Shown here: positions 36,160 through 45,618 of the stretch, piece by piece | Layout of the letters: each line of letters begins with the position of its first letter | Numbering within the stretch: position 1 is the first letter of the stretch | Assembly (NCBI RefSeq): GCF_015352985.1 | Contig: NZ_JACYXF010000003.1 | Span: 186,001 to 250,000, forward strand | Source of the DNA: Noviherbaspirillum malthae | GTDB taxonomy: Bacteria > Pseudomonadota > Gammaproteobacteria > Burkholderiales > Burkholderiaceae_D | Reading direction: 5' to 3' | Length of the DNA: 64,000 bases | Notes under the pieces: model-generated | Databases searched by the model: none | The model's input: the letters and a program-made list of their open reading frames with translations, nothing else | What the model was told of the DNA's origin: nothing | Program-made: the position numbers and the translations under genes

Positions 36160-37052
36160 CGCCCGCCCTGCAAACCCGCACCCCGCTGCGCCGGTTCCTG
36201 TCGGCGTACTTCGAAAGCCGGCTCGCGCTGTTCGGTCTGGTGCTGCTGCTGGCGGTGCTGTGCGCGGCGGTGCTGGCGCCTGTCATCGCAATACAGGACC
36301 CTTACGACCTTGCCCAGCTCGACATCTCGGACGCGCGCCGCGCGCCCGGATCACCCTCGATCGACGGCGAGCGCCATTACCTGCTGGGCACCGACGAGCA
36401 GGGACGCGACATGCTGTCGGCCATTCTCTATGGCCTGCGGGTCAGCCTTTTCGTCGGCGTCGCCGCCACGCTGATCGCCCTGGCCATCGGCATGACGCTC
36501 GGCCTGATCGCCGGCTACTTCGGCGGCAAGGCCGATGCGCTCATCATGCGCGTGGCCGACCTGCAGCTTTCCTTTCCGGCCATCCTGATTGCGCTGGTAC
36601 TGCTGGCCATACTCGGCAAGGGCACCGGCAAGATCATCACCGCGCTGGTGGCGGTGCAATGGGCGTATTACGCCCGCACCACCCGGGGCGTCGCCATCGT
36701 CGAGCGTCAGAAGGAATACATCGATGCCGCGGTCCTGCTTGGCCTGTCGACCGCGCGCATCCTGTTCCGGCACCTGCTGCCGAACTGCCTGCCGCCGCTG
36801 ATCGTGGTGGCGACGCTGCAGATCGCGGCGGCGATCGCGCTGGAAGCCACGCTGTCGTTTCTCGGCGTCGGGCTTCCCGTCACCGAGCCCTCGCTGGGAC
36901 TGCTCATCGCCAACGGCTTCCAGTATCTGCTGACCGGAAAATACTGGATCAGCTTCTTTCCGGGCGCGGCCCTGCTGCTGACCCTGGTCGCCATCAACCT
37001 GGTTGCCGACCGCCTGCGCGACGTGATCAATCCCCGCCTGCAGGTGCAGTGA
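36156..37052 (+). CDS. ABC transporter permease, DppC type
   Basis: A 298-residue membrane protein with six helices. Typical DppC/OppC features are HYLLGTDEQGRDMLSAILYG in the N-terminal third and the EAA-type loop VERQKEYIDAAVLLGLSTARI. It pairs with the preceding permease. It begins with ATG in the ATGA overlap and its stop shares one base with the next start (TGATG), so the genes are tightly coupled. Confidence 0.92.
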   Translation: MTPALQTRTPLRRFLSAYFESRLALFGLVLLLAVLCAAVLAPVIAIQDPYDLAQLDISDARRAPGSPSIDGERHYLLGTDEQGRDMLSAILYGLRVSLFVGVAATLIALAIGMTLGLIAGYFGGKADALIMRVADLQLSFPAILIALVLLAILGKGTGKIITALVAVQWAYYARTTRGVAIVERQKEYIDAAVLLGLSTARILFRHLLPNCLPPLIVVATLQIAAAIALEATLSFLGVGLPVTEPSLGLLIANGFQYLLTGKYWISFFPGAALLLTLVAINLVADRLRDVINPRLQVQ

Positions 37053-38059
37053 TGACGGCTCCGACTCATGCGCCCATGCCGTCCGCCAGCCAGGATCTTC
37101 CCATGCTGCTGGTGGACGACCTGCGCACCCATTTCATCGGGCGCTCGGCGACAGCGAAGGCGGTCGACGGCGTCAGCCTGCATGTCAATGCAGGCGAAAT
37201 TTTGGGGCTGGTCGGCGAATCCGGTTCAGGAAAATCGGTCACCGGCGCATCGATCATGGGCCTGATCGACAAGCCGGGAGAAGTGGTCGGCGGCCGCATT
37301 CTCTTCAAGGGACAGGACCTGCGATCCTTCAGCGGCGAGCAACTGCGGCGCCTGCGCGGCAACCGCATCGCAATGATCTTCCAGGATCCGATGATGACGC
37401 TCAACCCGGTCCTGCGCATCGATACGCAGATGATCGAAGCCGTCCTCGCCCACGAGCGCATCGGCAAGTCCGCCGCGCGCGAGCGCGCCCGTGATGCGCT
37501 GGCGCGCGTCGGCATTCCCTCGCCGGACGAGCGGCTGCTGGCCTATCCGCACCAGTTCTCGGGCGGCATGCGCCAGCGCGTGGCGATCGCCATCGCGCTG
37601 CTCAACCGGCCCGACCTGATCATTGCGGATGAGCCGACGACGGCGCTCGATGTGACGATACAGGCGCAGATCCTGTACGAAATGCAGACGCTGTGCCGCG
37701 AATCCGGCACCGGCCTGATCTGGATCACGCATGATCTCGCCGTGGTCGCCGGCCTCGCCGACCGCATTGCCGTCATGTATGCCGGGCGCGTGGTGGAGCA
37801 AGGCAGCACGCGGCAGATCATCGAGGCAGCGCGGCATCCCTATACCCGTGCGCTGATGGATTCGATTCCCACGCGCGGCGTGCGCGGGCAGCCGCTGCGC
37901 CAGATTCCCGGCAGCCCGCAATCGTCCTTCAACCGTCCTTCGGGCTGCGCCTTTCGCGAGCGCTGCCCGCGCGCCACCCAGGCATGCCTGCAGGAGCCGC
38001 CCGTCACCGTGACGGAAGACGGCCGCGAGCTGCGCTGCTTTCACCCGGTCGACCCATGA
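37052..38059 (+). CDS. ABC transporter ATP-binding protein, DppD type
   Basis: A 335-residue ATPase: Walker [13 protein letters not shown] loop [10 protein letters not shown], signature [15 protein letters not shown], Walker [14 protein letters not shown] and H loop WITHDLAVV. The C-terminal oligopeptide/dipeptide extension with three Cys ([16 protein letters not shown]) is complete and may hold a [4Fe-4S] cluster, as in related DppD. It overlaps both neighbours by one to four bases. Confidence 0.93.
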   Translation: MTAPTHAPMPSASQDLPMLLVDDLRTHFIGRSATAKAVDGVSLHVNAGEILGLVGESGSGKSVTGASIMGLIDKPGEVVGGRILFKGQDLRSFSGEQLRRLRGNRIAMIFQDPMMTLNPVLRIDTQMIEAVLAHERIGKSAARERARDALARVGIPSPDERLLAYPHQFSGGMRQRVAIAIALLNRPDLIIADEPTTALDVTIQAQILYEMQTLCRESGTGLIWITHDLAVVAGLADRIAVMYAGRVVEQGSTRQIIEAARHPYTRALMDSIPTRGVRGQPLRQIPGSPQSSFNRPSGCAFRERCPRATQACLQEPPVTVTEDGRELRCFHPVDP

Positions 38060-39078
38060 AACCATCGCCCATCATGCCGCTGCTGGAACTGCGCCAGGTG
38101 TCCAAGCACTTCCGCAAGGCGCCCGGCGTTCTGGCTCGCCTGCGCAAGGCTGCAGGCTTGCCGCTGCCGAAGTCCGCGCAGTCCACCGTCCACGCGGTCG
38201 ACAATGTCAGCCTGTCCATTGCACCCGGCGAAGTCGTCGGCCTGGTCGGCGAATCGGGCTGCGGCAAGTCGACGCTGGGAAGAATGGCCGTCGGCCTGCA
38301 CAGCCTGTCGGCCGGCGAAAGGCGCTGGAAGGGCGAGCCTGTCGACAGCACCGCCGCACCGGCGGTCAGGCAGCAGGGGCTGGGCATGCAAATGATCTTC
38401 CAGGATCCGCAGGCTTCGCTCAACCCGCGCCTGCGCGTGCAGGACATCATCGGCGAGGCGCCGGTCGCCCACGGCATCGTGCCGCGCGCGCAGCAGGCGG
38501 AATACGTGCAGGCTCTGCTTGAGCGGGTGGGACTGGACCCGGCGGTGATCCGGCATTTTCCCTACCAGTTCTCGGGCGGACAGCGGGCCCGCGTCGGCAT
38601 CGCGCGGGCGCTGGCGGTCAAGCCGGAATTCCTGGTCTGCGACGAGGCCGTGGCCGCGCTGGACGTGTCGATACAGGCGCAGGTGCTCAACCTGTTCATG
38701 CGCCTGCGCGACGAACTGAACCTGACTTACCTGTTCATCAGCCACGACCTCAACGTCGTTCATCATGTCAGCGACCGCATCGTGGTGATGTACCTCGGGC
38801 GCGTGGTCGAATCAATCGCCTCGGACCGCCTGTTCGGTGATGCCAACCATCCCTACACCCGCGCCCTGCTGGCCGAAGTGCCGTCCCTGGAGGCGGGGAA
38901 GAAGCGCTTCATCGCCATCCGGGGCGAGCTGCCGTCACCGCTCGATCCGCCGGCGGGCTGCCATTTTCATCCGCGCTGTCCGCATGCGATGCCGGTGTGC
39001 CGGGAACAGGCGCCGCCGCTTGCAGAAATTGCGCCCTTGCATTTCTCGGCCTGCCATTTGAATCACATGCCGGCCTGA
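38056..39078 (+). CDS. ABC transporter ATP-binding protein, DppF type
   Basis: A 340-residue ATPase: Walker A GESGCGKSTLG, Q loop FQDPQASLNP, signature FSGGQRARVGIARAL, Walker B FLVCDEAVAALD and H loop FISHDLNVV. The Walker B ends VCDEAV rather than the usual CDEPV, with the catalytic Glu kept. The C-terminal Cys extension (AGCHFHPRCPHAMPVC) is present. Last gene of the importer operon; the methyltransferase genes follow after a gap of 118 bases. Confidence 0.92.
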   Translation: MKPSPIMPLLELRQVSKHFRKAPGVLARLRKAAGLPLPKSAQSTVHAVDNVSLSIAPGEVVGLVGESGCGKSTLGRMAVGLHSLSAGERRWKGEPVDSTAAPAVRQQGLGMQMIFQDPQASLNPRLRVQDIIGEAPVAHGIVPRAQQAEYVQALLERVGLDPAVIRHFPYQFSGGQRARVGIARALAVKPEFLVCDEAVAALDVSIQAQVLNLFMRLRDELNLTYLFISHDLNVVHHVSDRIVVMYLGRVVESIASDRLFGDANHPYTRALLAEVPSLEAGKKRFIAIRGELPSPLDPPAGCHFHPRCPHAMPVCREQAPPLAEIAPLHFSACHLNHMPA

Positions 39079-39196
39079 TCTCCATGCCGTACGTGCCTGC
39101 CGACCCGGCGGCATGGAACCCCCGGTTCCACTCGCGTCACTTACGAATATGGCTTGCGAACACGCCGCCATCGCGAACAAAAAAGGAGAAACCCAA

Positions 39197-40741
39197 GTGA
39201 CGTGGAACGACGGCTATGTATCGGACGTGATCTATCCGACCACATTCAATCCCCAGCAAAGCCCGGCGCATCTCGGTTTTGCCTGCCTGCTCGGCGGCTG
39301 CGAGCCAGTTGCGCTCGACAAGCCCTTCACCTACATGGAGCTGGGCTGCGGCCAGGGCCTGACCTCCAATGTGCTGGCGGCCACCCATCCGCATGCCCGC
39401 TTCTTCGCCTGCGACTTCAATCCCGCCCATGTCGCCAGCGCCCGCGAACTGGCCGAAGCGGCGAATCTGGACAACATCGTGTTTCTCGAAGAGAGCTTCG
39501 AGCAGCTTGCAGCCGGCAAAGTGGACGATCTGCCGCAGCTCGACTTCATCACCATGCATGGCGTCTATTCCTGGATCAGCGCGAAAAACCGCCGGCATAT
39601 CGTCGACTTCATCAAGCGCTATCTCAAGCCGGGCGGCATCGTGTATGCCAACTACAACGCCATGCCGGGCTGGAGCGCGGCTTCCGTCCTCAAGCGAGTG
39701 ACCAGGCTGCATGCGGACTTCCATCCCGACGGCAGCGCAGTGCAGATCGAGCAGGCGCGCGATTTCATTCAGCGGCTGCGCCATACCGGCGCACGCTTCT
39801 TCGCGGTGAACACCAGCCTCGACCCTTTCCTGAACCAGCTGGCCGACAGCGACACAAGCTACAGAGCCCATGAATTCCTGAACCATGAAACCGGCGCGCT
39901 CTACCATGCAGACGTGGCCGGTGAACTTGCGGACGCGAAGCTCGAATACGCCGGAGCAGCCAAGGCTATCCTGAACTTCCCCGAATTGCACCTGACGCCG
40001 GAGCAGCAGCGGCTCCTTGGGACGATCGCCCACGGACCGCTTCGCGAAACAGCCCGTGATTGCATCCTGAATCCGTCGATGCGCGAGGATATGTTCGTGC
40101 GCGGTCTGCGTTCCCTGTCGTCCGCCCGGTTGAACGCATGGCTCAGCCGGACCGGACTCGCCCTTGTCCGCCCAATGCTGTCCGGCACGGTCAGGCTTGA
40201 AGTCATGAACGACGATGGCGGGCTCCTGAGCGAGCTGTACGCGGCCGCGCTTGAGGCACTTGCGAAACGGCCTCATCGTCTGTCGGAACTGGCGGCGCTT
40301 CCCGCCTTTGCAGCGCAACCGGCATCGGCCCTGCTGAAGGTTGCCGCCTTGCTGATCCAGTTCGGCTGGGCGGCACCTTATTTCGTACAGAACGCAGCCA
40401 TCGATCCGGCGCCGGCGCACCGGCTCAACATGGAACTGGCTCGGCAGGCGGAAACCGGGAGCGAACATGAAGTGCTCGCTTCGCCGCTGCTGGGCAGCGG
40501 CACCACTACGGGACTGATGCAGTATCTGACCTATCCGTTCGTGGCGCAGATGGGCAAGGAAGCGGATGCGGAGCTGATTGCACGGCATATCGCCAGCGTA
40601 TTCGATGCGCAGAACATTCCATTCAGGTGCCATGGCGCGGTCGTCGAAAGCCCCGAGATACGGCATCAGGAAATTCTCAAGACCGTGCGCGCCATTCTGG
40701 AGCTGCGCGTGCCGCTGTGGGAACAGCACGACGCGCTGTGA
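39197..40741 (+). CDS. SAM methyltransferase with regulatory domain, copy 1
   Basis: A 514-residue protein. Residues about 25-180 are a Rossmann methyltransferase (SAM motif YMELGCGQG). The middle part resembles the methyltransferase regulatory domain PF10119, and the C-terminus a winged-helix-like domain. This layout matches rickettsial outer-membrane protein lysine methyltransferases of the PKMT class, though the substrate here is unknown. The GTG at 39197 is chosen because AAGGAGA lies upstream and the paralogue starts at the same aligned residue (YVSD). Its N-terminal domain is almost identical to that of the next gene. Confidence 0.85.
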   Translation: MTWNDGYVSDVIYPTTFNPQQSPAHLGFACLLGGCEPVALDKPFTYMELGCGQGLTSNVLAATHPHARFFACDFNPAHVASARELAEAANLDNIVFLEESFEQLAAGKVDDLPQLDFITMHGVYSWISAKNRRHIVDFIKRYLKPGGIVYANYNAMPGWSAASVLKRVTRLHADFHPDGSAVQIEQARDFIQRLRHTGARFFAVNTSLDPFLNQLADSDTSYRAHEFLNHETGALYHADVAGELADAKLEYAGAAKAILNFPELHLTPEQQRLLGTIAHGPLRETARDCILNPSMREDMFVRGLRSLSSARLNAWLSRTGLALVRPMLSGTVRLEVMNDDGGLLSELYAAALEALAKRPHRLSELAALPAFAAQPASALLKVAALLIQFGWAAPYFVQNAAIDPAPAHRLNMELARQAETGSEHEVLASPLLGSGTTTGLMQYLTYPFVAQMGKEADAELIARHIASVFDAQNIPFRCHGAVVESPEIRHQEILKTVRAILELRVPLWEQHDAL

Positions 40742-40905
40742 GCAGCTTCATGACTGGTGTTTTCCGCGCCGGCGGACTTGTGCCGCCGGTGTGTTCCATG
40801 GAACAGGACACAGCAGCGAAGTGATGGCAGTGACGGCAGTGATGAAAGCTGCTGCTGCCCTATGGAACCCTGAGTGATGAATGAACGCCTGGCAGGAAAC
40901 CCGAT

Positions 40906-42513
40906 ATGACAAGAACCAATGCTTATGTTTCCGACATCACTTATCAGGTGACGTTCTTTGAAGAACAAACCCCGGCGCACCTCGGCTTTGCCTGTTTGCT
41001 CGGCGGCTGCGAGCCGGTTGCGCTCGACAAGCCCTTCACCTACATGGAGCTGGGCTGCGGACAGGGCCTGACCTCCAATGTGCTGGCGGCCACCCATCCG
41101 CATGCCCGCTTTTTCGCCTGCGATTTCAATCCTGCCCATGTCGCCAGCGCCCGCGAACTGGCCGAAGCGGCGAATCTGGACAACATCGTGTTTCTCGAAG
41201 AGAGCTTCGAGCAGCTTGCAGCCGGCAAGGTCGACGATCTGCCGCAGTTCGACTTCATCACCATGTATGGTGTCTATTCCTGGGTCGATGCCGATAACCG
41301 CCGGCATATCGCCGACTTCATCAAGCGCTACCTGAAGCCGGGCGGCATCGTGTATGCCAACTACAACGCCATGCCGGGCTGGAGCGCGGCCTCTGTGCTG
41401 CAGCGCCTGAGCTGGCAGCATGTGGAGCTTCATCCCGAAGGCAGTGCCGCACAGATCGACCAGATGCGCGCATTCGTTCAGCAGCTGCACGATGTCGGCC
41501 CGCGTTTCTTTTCCACCACCGCCGGCCTGTCCCGTTTCATGGACTCGTTCAGCGAAAGCAGCAAGAACTACCTGGCGCATGAATACCTGAACCGCGGCTG
41601 GAGCGCGCTCTATCATGCCGACGTGGCGCGCGATATGGCGGGTGCGAAGCTCGATTATGCCGCGTCCGCCCAGATGATCTGCAATGTCCCCGAGCTGCAC
41701 CTGACACCGGAGCAGCAGCGGTTTCTGGAAACGATTGCCCACGGGCCGCTGCGCGAAACCGCGCGAGACTGCATCCTGAATGCTTCGCTGCGCCAGGATA
41801 TTTTCGTGCGCGGCGCGCGCAGTGTGTCGGCCACGCGCCTGGCCATGTGGATGAGCAAAGTCGGTTTGGCGCTCGCTTGTCCATATCTTCCCGGAGACAT
41901 GACGCTCCAGGCCGCAGAAGGTTTCGACAAGCTGCATGCCCCGGTACTTGAAGCGCTCACGAAACGGCCGCATCGTCTGTCGGATCTGGCCTCGCTTCCG
42001 CCCTTTGCCGGGCAGCCGACCGCGGTCCTGCTGAAAGCGGCGGCAAAGCTGATCTCAAGCGGCGCAGCCGCACCCTATTTCGTACAGGCGGCGGCGACCG
42101 ATCCGGCGCCGGCGCACCGGCTCAACATGGAACTGGCGAGGCGCTCCGAAACAAGCGACGAATATCAGGTCCTGGCTTCGCCGTTATTGGGCGGCGCCAC
42201 GGTGGCAGGTTTGTTTCAGCGCCTGGTGTACGCCTTCGTGGCGAAGCAGGGAAAGGATGTGGACGCCGAGCTGATTTCACGGCATATCGCCGACGTCGTG
42301 GCAGCGCAGCGAGCTTCATCAGTGCGCAACAGCCAAGCCAATGAAGGTGCTACGTACCGGCATGAGGAAATCCTGTCTACGGTACAGGCGATTCTCGCGC
42401 ATCGCCTGCCGATCTGGGTGCAGCATGGCACGGTCGGCGGCTGCAAACCGATGGTGTGCGGCAAAACTGCCGGAGCCCATCCGCAGAATGCGGAACTCTG
42501 CGTGATGGAATGA
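40906..42513 (+). CDS. SAM methyltransferase with regulatory domain, copy 2
   Basis: A 535-residue paralogue of the preceding gene, with SAM motif YMELGCGQG at about residues 46-54. From residue 24 to about 165 it differs from copy 1 at only a few positions, while the C-terminal two thirds diverge clearly. The end is about 25 residues longer (GGCKPMVCGKTAGAHPQNAE). AGGAAACCCGAT precedes the ATG. The region between the two genes is 164 bases and shows no gene. The two copies may methylate different targets using different C-terminal domains. Confidence 0.85.
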   Translation: MTRTNAYVSDITYQVTFFEEQTPAHLGFACLLGGCEPVALDKPFTYMELGCGQGLTSNVLAATHPHARFFACDFNPAHVASARELAEAANLDNIVFLEESFEQLAAGKVDDLPQFDFITMYGVYSWVDADNRRHIADFIKRYLKPGGIVYANYNAMPGWSAASVLQRLSWQHVELHPEGSAAQIDQMRAFVQQLHDVGPRFFSTTAGLSRFMDSFSESSKNYLAHEYLNRGWSALYHADVARDMAGAKLDYAASAQMICNVPELHLTPEQQRFLETIAHGPLRETARDCILNASLRQDIFVRGARSVSATRLAMWMSKVGLALACPYLPGDMTLQAAEGFDKLHAPVLEALTKRPHRLSDLASLPPFAGQPTAVLLKAAAKLISSGAAAPYFVQAAATDPAPAHRLNMELARRSETSDEYQVLASPLLGGATVAGLFQRLVYAFVAKQGKDVDAELISRHIADVVAAQRASSVRNSQANEGATYRHEEILSTVQAILAHRLPIWVQHGTVGGCKPMVCGKTAGAHPQNAELCVME

Positions 42514-42518
42514 AAAAC

Positions 42519-42632
42519 CTACCGCCGGGTGTTTTCCCCATCGGCAGGCTTGTCGCGCCGCAGGGGAAACGCCAGCGAAGCAACGGCGGCAATCACCGCA
42601 AGTACGGCAGTCGCATAATCAAGCCAATCCAT
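42519..42632 (-). CDS. 37-residue single-helix membrane protein
   Basis: A short frame reading MDWLDYATAVLAVIAAVASL, then AFPLRRDKPADGENTRR and stop. It has one clear membrane helix (residues about 6-23), followed by a basic RR and a polar tail, the normal inside-positive topology for an N-out/C-in protein. GGGGGA sits six bases before the ATG. It is convergent with the methyltransferase gene (5 bases between stops) and lies downstream of the tau operon on the same strand. Plausible but unproven. Confidence 0.45.
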   Translation of the reverse strand: MDWLDYATAVLAVIAAVASLAFPLRRDKPADGENTRR

Positions 42633-42665
42633 GATCGTCCCCCGCATTGTTGATGCTGCGTGACA

Positions 42666-42684
42666 GGCCGGCATGATGCCGGCC
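42666..42684 (-). terminator. Hairpin after the tau operon
   Basis: GGCCGGCAT and ATGCCGGCC form a perfect inverted repeat around a single G, 27 bases after the permease stop. No T run follows on the minus strand, so termination would be weak or Rho-assisted. It lies just upstream of the 37-residue ORF. Confidence 0.4.
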
Positions 42685-42711
42685 GAAAGGCACTGCGCCT
42701 ATCTTCAATCG

Positions 42712-43590
42712 CTACCGCTGCATGCCCCAGCGCCGCACGGTCACACGCTCCAGCGAATGGAACACGATGTTTTCCACCAGCAAGCCGATCAGGATGACCG
42801 CCGCAAGGCCGGCGAACACCTTGTCAGTATAGAGCTCGTTCCGGTTCTGGAAAATGTACCAGCCCAATCCACCCTTGCCCGATGTCGCCCCGAATACGAG
42901 TTCGGCTGCGATCAGCGTGCGCCAGGCGAACGCCCAGGCGATCTTCAGCCCGGATACGATGGACGGCAGCGCCGCCGGCACCAGGATCTGCACCACCAGC
43001 CGCAATCCGCGCAGCCCGTAGTTGCGGCCCGCCATGCGCAGGGTTTCCGGCACGCTCTGGAAGCCTGCATAGGTATTGAGCGCCAGCGGCCACAGCACCG
43101 AGTGCAGCAGCACGAAGATCAGGCTGCCGCGCCCCAGGCCGAACCACAGCAGCGCCAGTGGCAGCAGCGCAATCGCCGGCAGGGGGTTGAACATCGAGGT
43201 CAGCGTTTCCAGCAGGTCGCGTCCGACACGGGTCGACACCGCCAGCGCCGTCAGTGCGAATGCGGCAGCCACGCCGAGGGCATAGCCCTGCAGCAGCACG
43301 CTTAGCGACACGGCGATGTTGCTGACCAGCTCTCCGCTGGCGAGCCCCTCGACCAGGGCACGTGCGGTGGCGGTAAAGGTCGGCAGCAGCAGATCATTGT
43401 TTTGCCAGCGCGCAAAGATTTCCCAGATCACGGCAAGCACGCCGAGAATCAGGGCCTTGCGCAGCGCGCCGAATTGCCAGAGCCGGCCGCTCAGCGGCAG
43501 CACGCGCTCGGCGGCGATATCGCCCAGGGGTTCGGGCGCGCGTTCATACTCCGGGCGTACCGGAGGGACCAGTGTATTCGTAACATTCAT
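42712..43590 (-). CDS. tauC: Sulfonate/taurine-type ABC permease
   Basis: A 292-residue membrane protein with about six helices. The EAA-type loop is VPETLRMAGRNYGLRGLRLVVQILVPAALP, as in TauC/SsuC. The residues FNPLPAIALLPLALLWFGLG form the typical central segment. It starts 3 bases after the ATPase gene ends. With the ATPase and binding protein it should import a sulfonate; taurine is the likely ligand only because a TauD-type enzyme is in the operon. Confidence 0.88.
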   Translation of the reverse strand: MNVTNTLVPPVRPEYERAPEPLGDIAAERVLPLSGRLWQFGALRKALILGVLAVIWEIFARWQNNDLLLPTFTATARALVEGLASGELVSNIAVSLSVLLQGYALGVAAAFALTALAVSTRVGRDLLETLTSMFNPLPAIALLPLALLWFGLGRGSLIFVLLHSVLWPLALNTYAGFQSVPETLRMAGRNYGLRGLRLVVQILVPAALPSIVSGLKIAWAFAWRTLIAAELVFGATSGKGGLGWYIFQNRNELYTDKVFAGLAAVILIGLLVENIVFHSLERVTVRRWGMQR

Positions 43591-43593
43591 GAA

Positions 43594-44481
43594 TCAGGCC
43601 TCCTGAGCACGCGAGGAGCGCGAAAGATTGCCGGCATCGGTAGCATGGGCACCACCGGCCTGCGCCGGCTCATCGAACAGCAGGCCGTGGATGCGCCTGG
43701 CGGTGGACTGGAACTCGCTGCCGCCCATGCTGTGCAGGCCGAACTGATGGCTGTTGATCTCGGCGCGCACCCGGCCCGGATGCGGCGACAGCAGCAGGAT
43801 GCGGTTGCCTACGACCAAAGCTTCCTCGATCGAGTGCGTCACGAACAGCAGGGTGAAGCGCTCCTCTTCCCACAGCGCCTGCAGTTCCTCCTGCATCTTG
43901 CGGCGCGTCAGCGCATCGAGCGCGGCGAAGGGTTCGTCCATCAGCAGCACTTCCGGCTGCATCGCGAGCGCCCGGGCAATCGCCACGCGCTGCTTCATGC
44001 CGCCCGACAGCGTATGCGGAAAGGCATCGGCGAAGCGGTCGAGCCCGACCTTGTGCAGCCAGTGCAGGGCACGCGCCTCGGCTTCGCGGCGTCCGGCGCG
44101 CTTGCTCGCCAGGAGCGGGAACATCACGTTTTCCTTGACCGTCTTCCAGGGCGGCAACTGGTCGAACTCCTGGAACACCACCACGCGGTCCGGTCCCGGC
44201 CCTGCCACGACGCGGCCGTCGAGACGGATGCTGCCCTCGCGCGGCGCAATGAAGCCGCCGACGGCCTTGAGCAGCGTGGACTTGCCGCAGCCCGAGGGAC
44301 CCAGCAGCACGAAGCGGTCGCCGCGGTGCACGTCGAAGCTCACGCGGTGCGTGGCGCGCACGGTATGGGCGGCGGTGCGGTATTCCAGCGTGACCCCTTC
44401 CGCCTGCAGCAAGGGCTTGTCGGCTGCAAGGCCGGGACGGCCTCCAGTCGGGGGGGTAATCGGAAGCGGATGCACGCTCAT
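43594..44481 (-). CDS. tauB: Sulfonate/taurine-type ABC ATP-binding protein
   Basis: A 295-residue ATPase: Walker A GPSGCGKSTLLKAV, Q loop VFQEFDQLPPW, signature LSGGMKQRVAIARAL, Walker B VLLMDEPFAALD and H loop FVTHSIEEAL. The family is that of TauB/SsuB. The last 40 residues are a variable tail. It lies 24 bases after the binding protein gene and 3 bases before the permease. Confidence 0.9.
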   Translation of the reverse strand: MSVHPLPITPPTGGRPGLAADKPLLQAEGVTLEYRTAAHTVRATHRVSFDVHRGDRFVLLGPSGCGKSTLLKAVGGFIAPREGSIRLDGRVVAGPGPDRVVVFQEFDQLPPWKTVKENVMFPLLASKRAGRREAEARALHWLHKVGLDRFADAFPHTLSGGMKQRVAIARALAMQPEVLLMDEPFAALDALTRRKMQEELQALWEEERFTLLFVTHSIEEALVVGNRILLLSPHPGRVRAEINSHQFGLHSMGGSEFQSTARRIHGLLFDEPAQAGGAHATDAGNLSRSSRAQEA

Positions 44482-44505
44482 GCCAATCTCCTGTGGTGTG
44501 ATGAC

Positions 44506-45543
44506 TCAGCTACCCTGTGCGGTGGCCGGGTCGTCGAAGAAATAATCGCGCCAGCTTTTCGGCTGGTTCTTGATCGCGCCGATGCGATGCAGGAACTGGG
44601 CGAAGGTAAAGGTGTTCTGCGGCGCCACCTTGAACTGCACCTGCGGGTTCGTGATGATGCTGAGCAGCAGCTTGCGGTCGGTATTGGTCTTGTTGACGCG
44701 CAGGTAAGCATCGACTGCCGCTTCCGGATTGCTGGTGATGAACTGCGCGGCTTCGGTCAGCGCGGCGACGAAGGCGCTGTAGGTTTTCGGATTCTCGTTG
44801 CGGAATTTCTCGGTCGCGTACAGCACCGTCGCCGAACCCGGTCCGCCCAGCACGTCATAGGAATTGAGGACGATATGCGCGTTCGGATTCTGCGCCAGCT
44901 CCTGGTCCTGGAAAGGCGGATTGCCGAAGTGCGCATTGATCTCGGTCTTGCCCGCGATCAGGGCGGCCGCCGCATCGGGGTGCGGCAAGGCCTGGGTCAG
45001 CTTGTCGAGGCGCGCGAATTCCTTGTCGCCCCACTGCTTGGCCGCGGCCATCTGCAGGATGCGCGCCTGCACCGAGACGGTCACCGCCGGCAGCGCAATC
45101 CTGTCCTTGTCGGTGAAGTCGGCGATGGTCTTCACGTTGGGATTGGTGCTGACCAGGTAATACGGGAAATTGCCGAGCGACGCCACGCCCTTCACGTTCT
45201 GCTTGCCGTGGGTGCGGTCCCAGAGCGTGAGCAGGGGGCCAACGCCGGCCGCGGCGATATCGATGGAACCGGACAGCAGCGCATCATTGGTCGACGCGCC
45301 GCCGGACAGCTTGGTCCATTCCACCTGGATATCGACGCCCTTCTGCTTGCCGTGCTTTTCAATCAGTTTCTGGTCCTGCGCCACATTGAGCAGCAGATAG
45401 ACCACGCCGAACTGCTCGGCGATGCGGATACGGCCCTCGGCATGGGCGGGCAGCGCCAGCGTGCTGCAGACCAGGCCGAGGCCTGCGGCCAGTGCGAGGA
45501 CGCGGCGGCGCGCGCCGCTGAAACGGTGAATCAGTGCGGACAT
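44506..45543 (-). CDS. tauA: Sulfonate/taurine-type substrate-binding protein
   Basis: A 345-residue periplasmic protein with an Arg-rich signal peptide (SGARRRVLALAAGLGL) cut near LPAHAEG. The fold is that of SsuA/TauA/ThiY-like binding proteins (VEWTKLSGGASTNDALLSGSIDIAAAGVGPLL). The ligand cannot be read from sequence; aliphatic sulfonates or taurine are likely from context. Located between the dioxygenase and the ATPase. Confidence 0.87.
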   Translation of the reverse strand: MSALIHRFSGARRRVLALAAGLGLVCSTLALPAHAEGRIRIAEQFGVVYLLLNVAQDQKLIEKHGKQKGVDIQVEWTKLSGGASTNDALLSGSIDIAAAGVGPLLTLWDRTHGKQNVKGVASLGNFPYYLVSTNPNVKTIADFTDKDRIALPAVTVSVQARILQMAAAKQWGDKEFARLDKLTQALPHPDAAAALIAGKTEINAHFGNPPFQDQELAQNPNAHIVLNSYDVLGGPGSATVLYATEKFRNENPKTYSAFVAALTEAAQFITSNPEAAVDAYLRVNKTNTDRKLLLSIITNPQVQFKVAPQNTFTFAQFLHRIGAIKNQPKSWRDYFFDDPATAQGS

Positions 45544-45618
45544 GGTAAAACTCCCTGTTGTTATTCGTTGTGCGGCCGGCGCAAAAAGCGCCCGGCTGGA
45601 TCCGATGGCGTCGGATGC

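Noticed and set aside
39113..39196. Upstream ATG as start of the first methyltransferase
   Set aside because: The added 28 residues have no counterpart in the paralogue, and the strong AAGGAGA site lies inside this extension, in front of the GTG at 39197.
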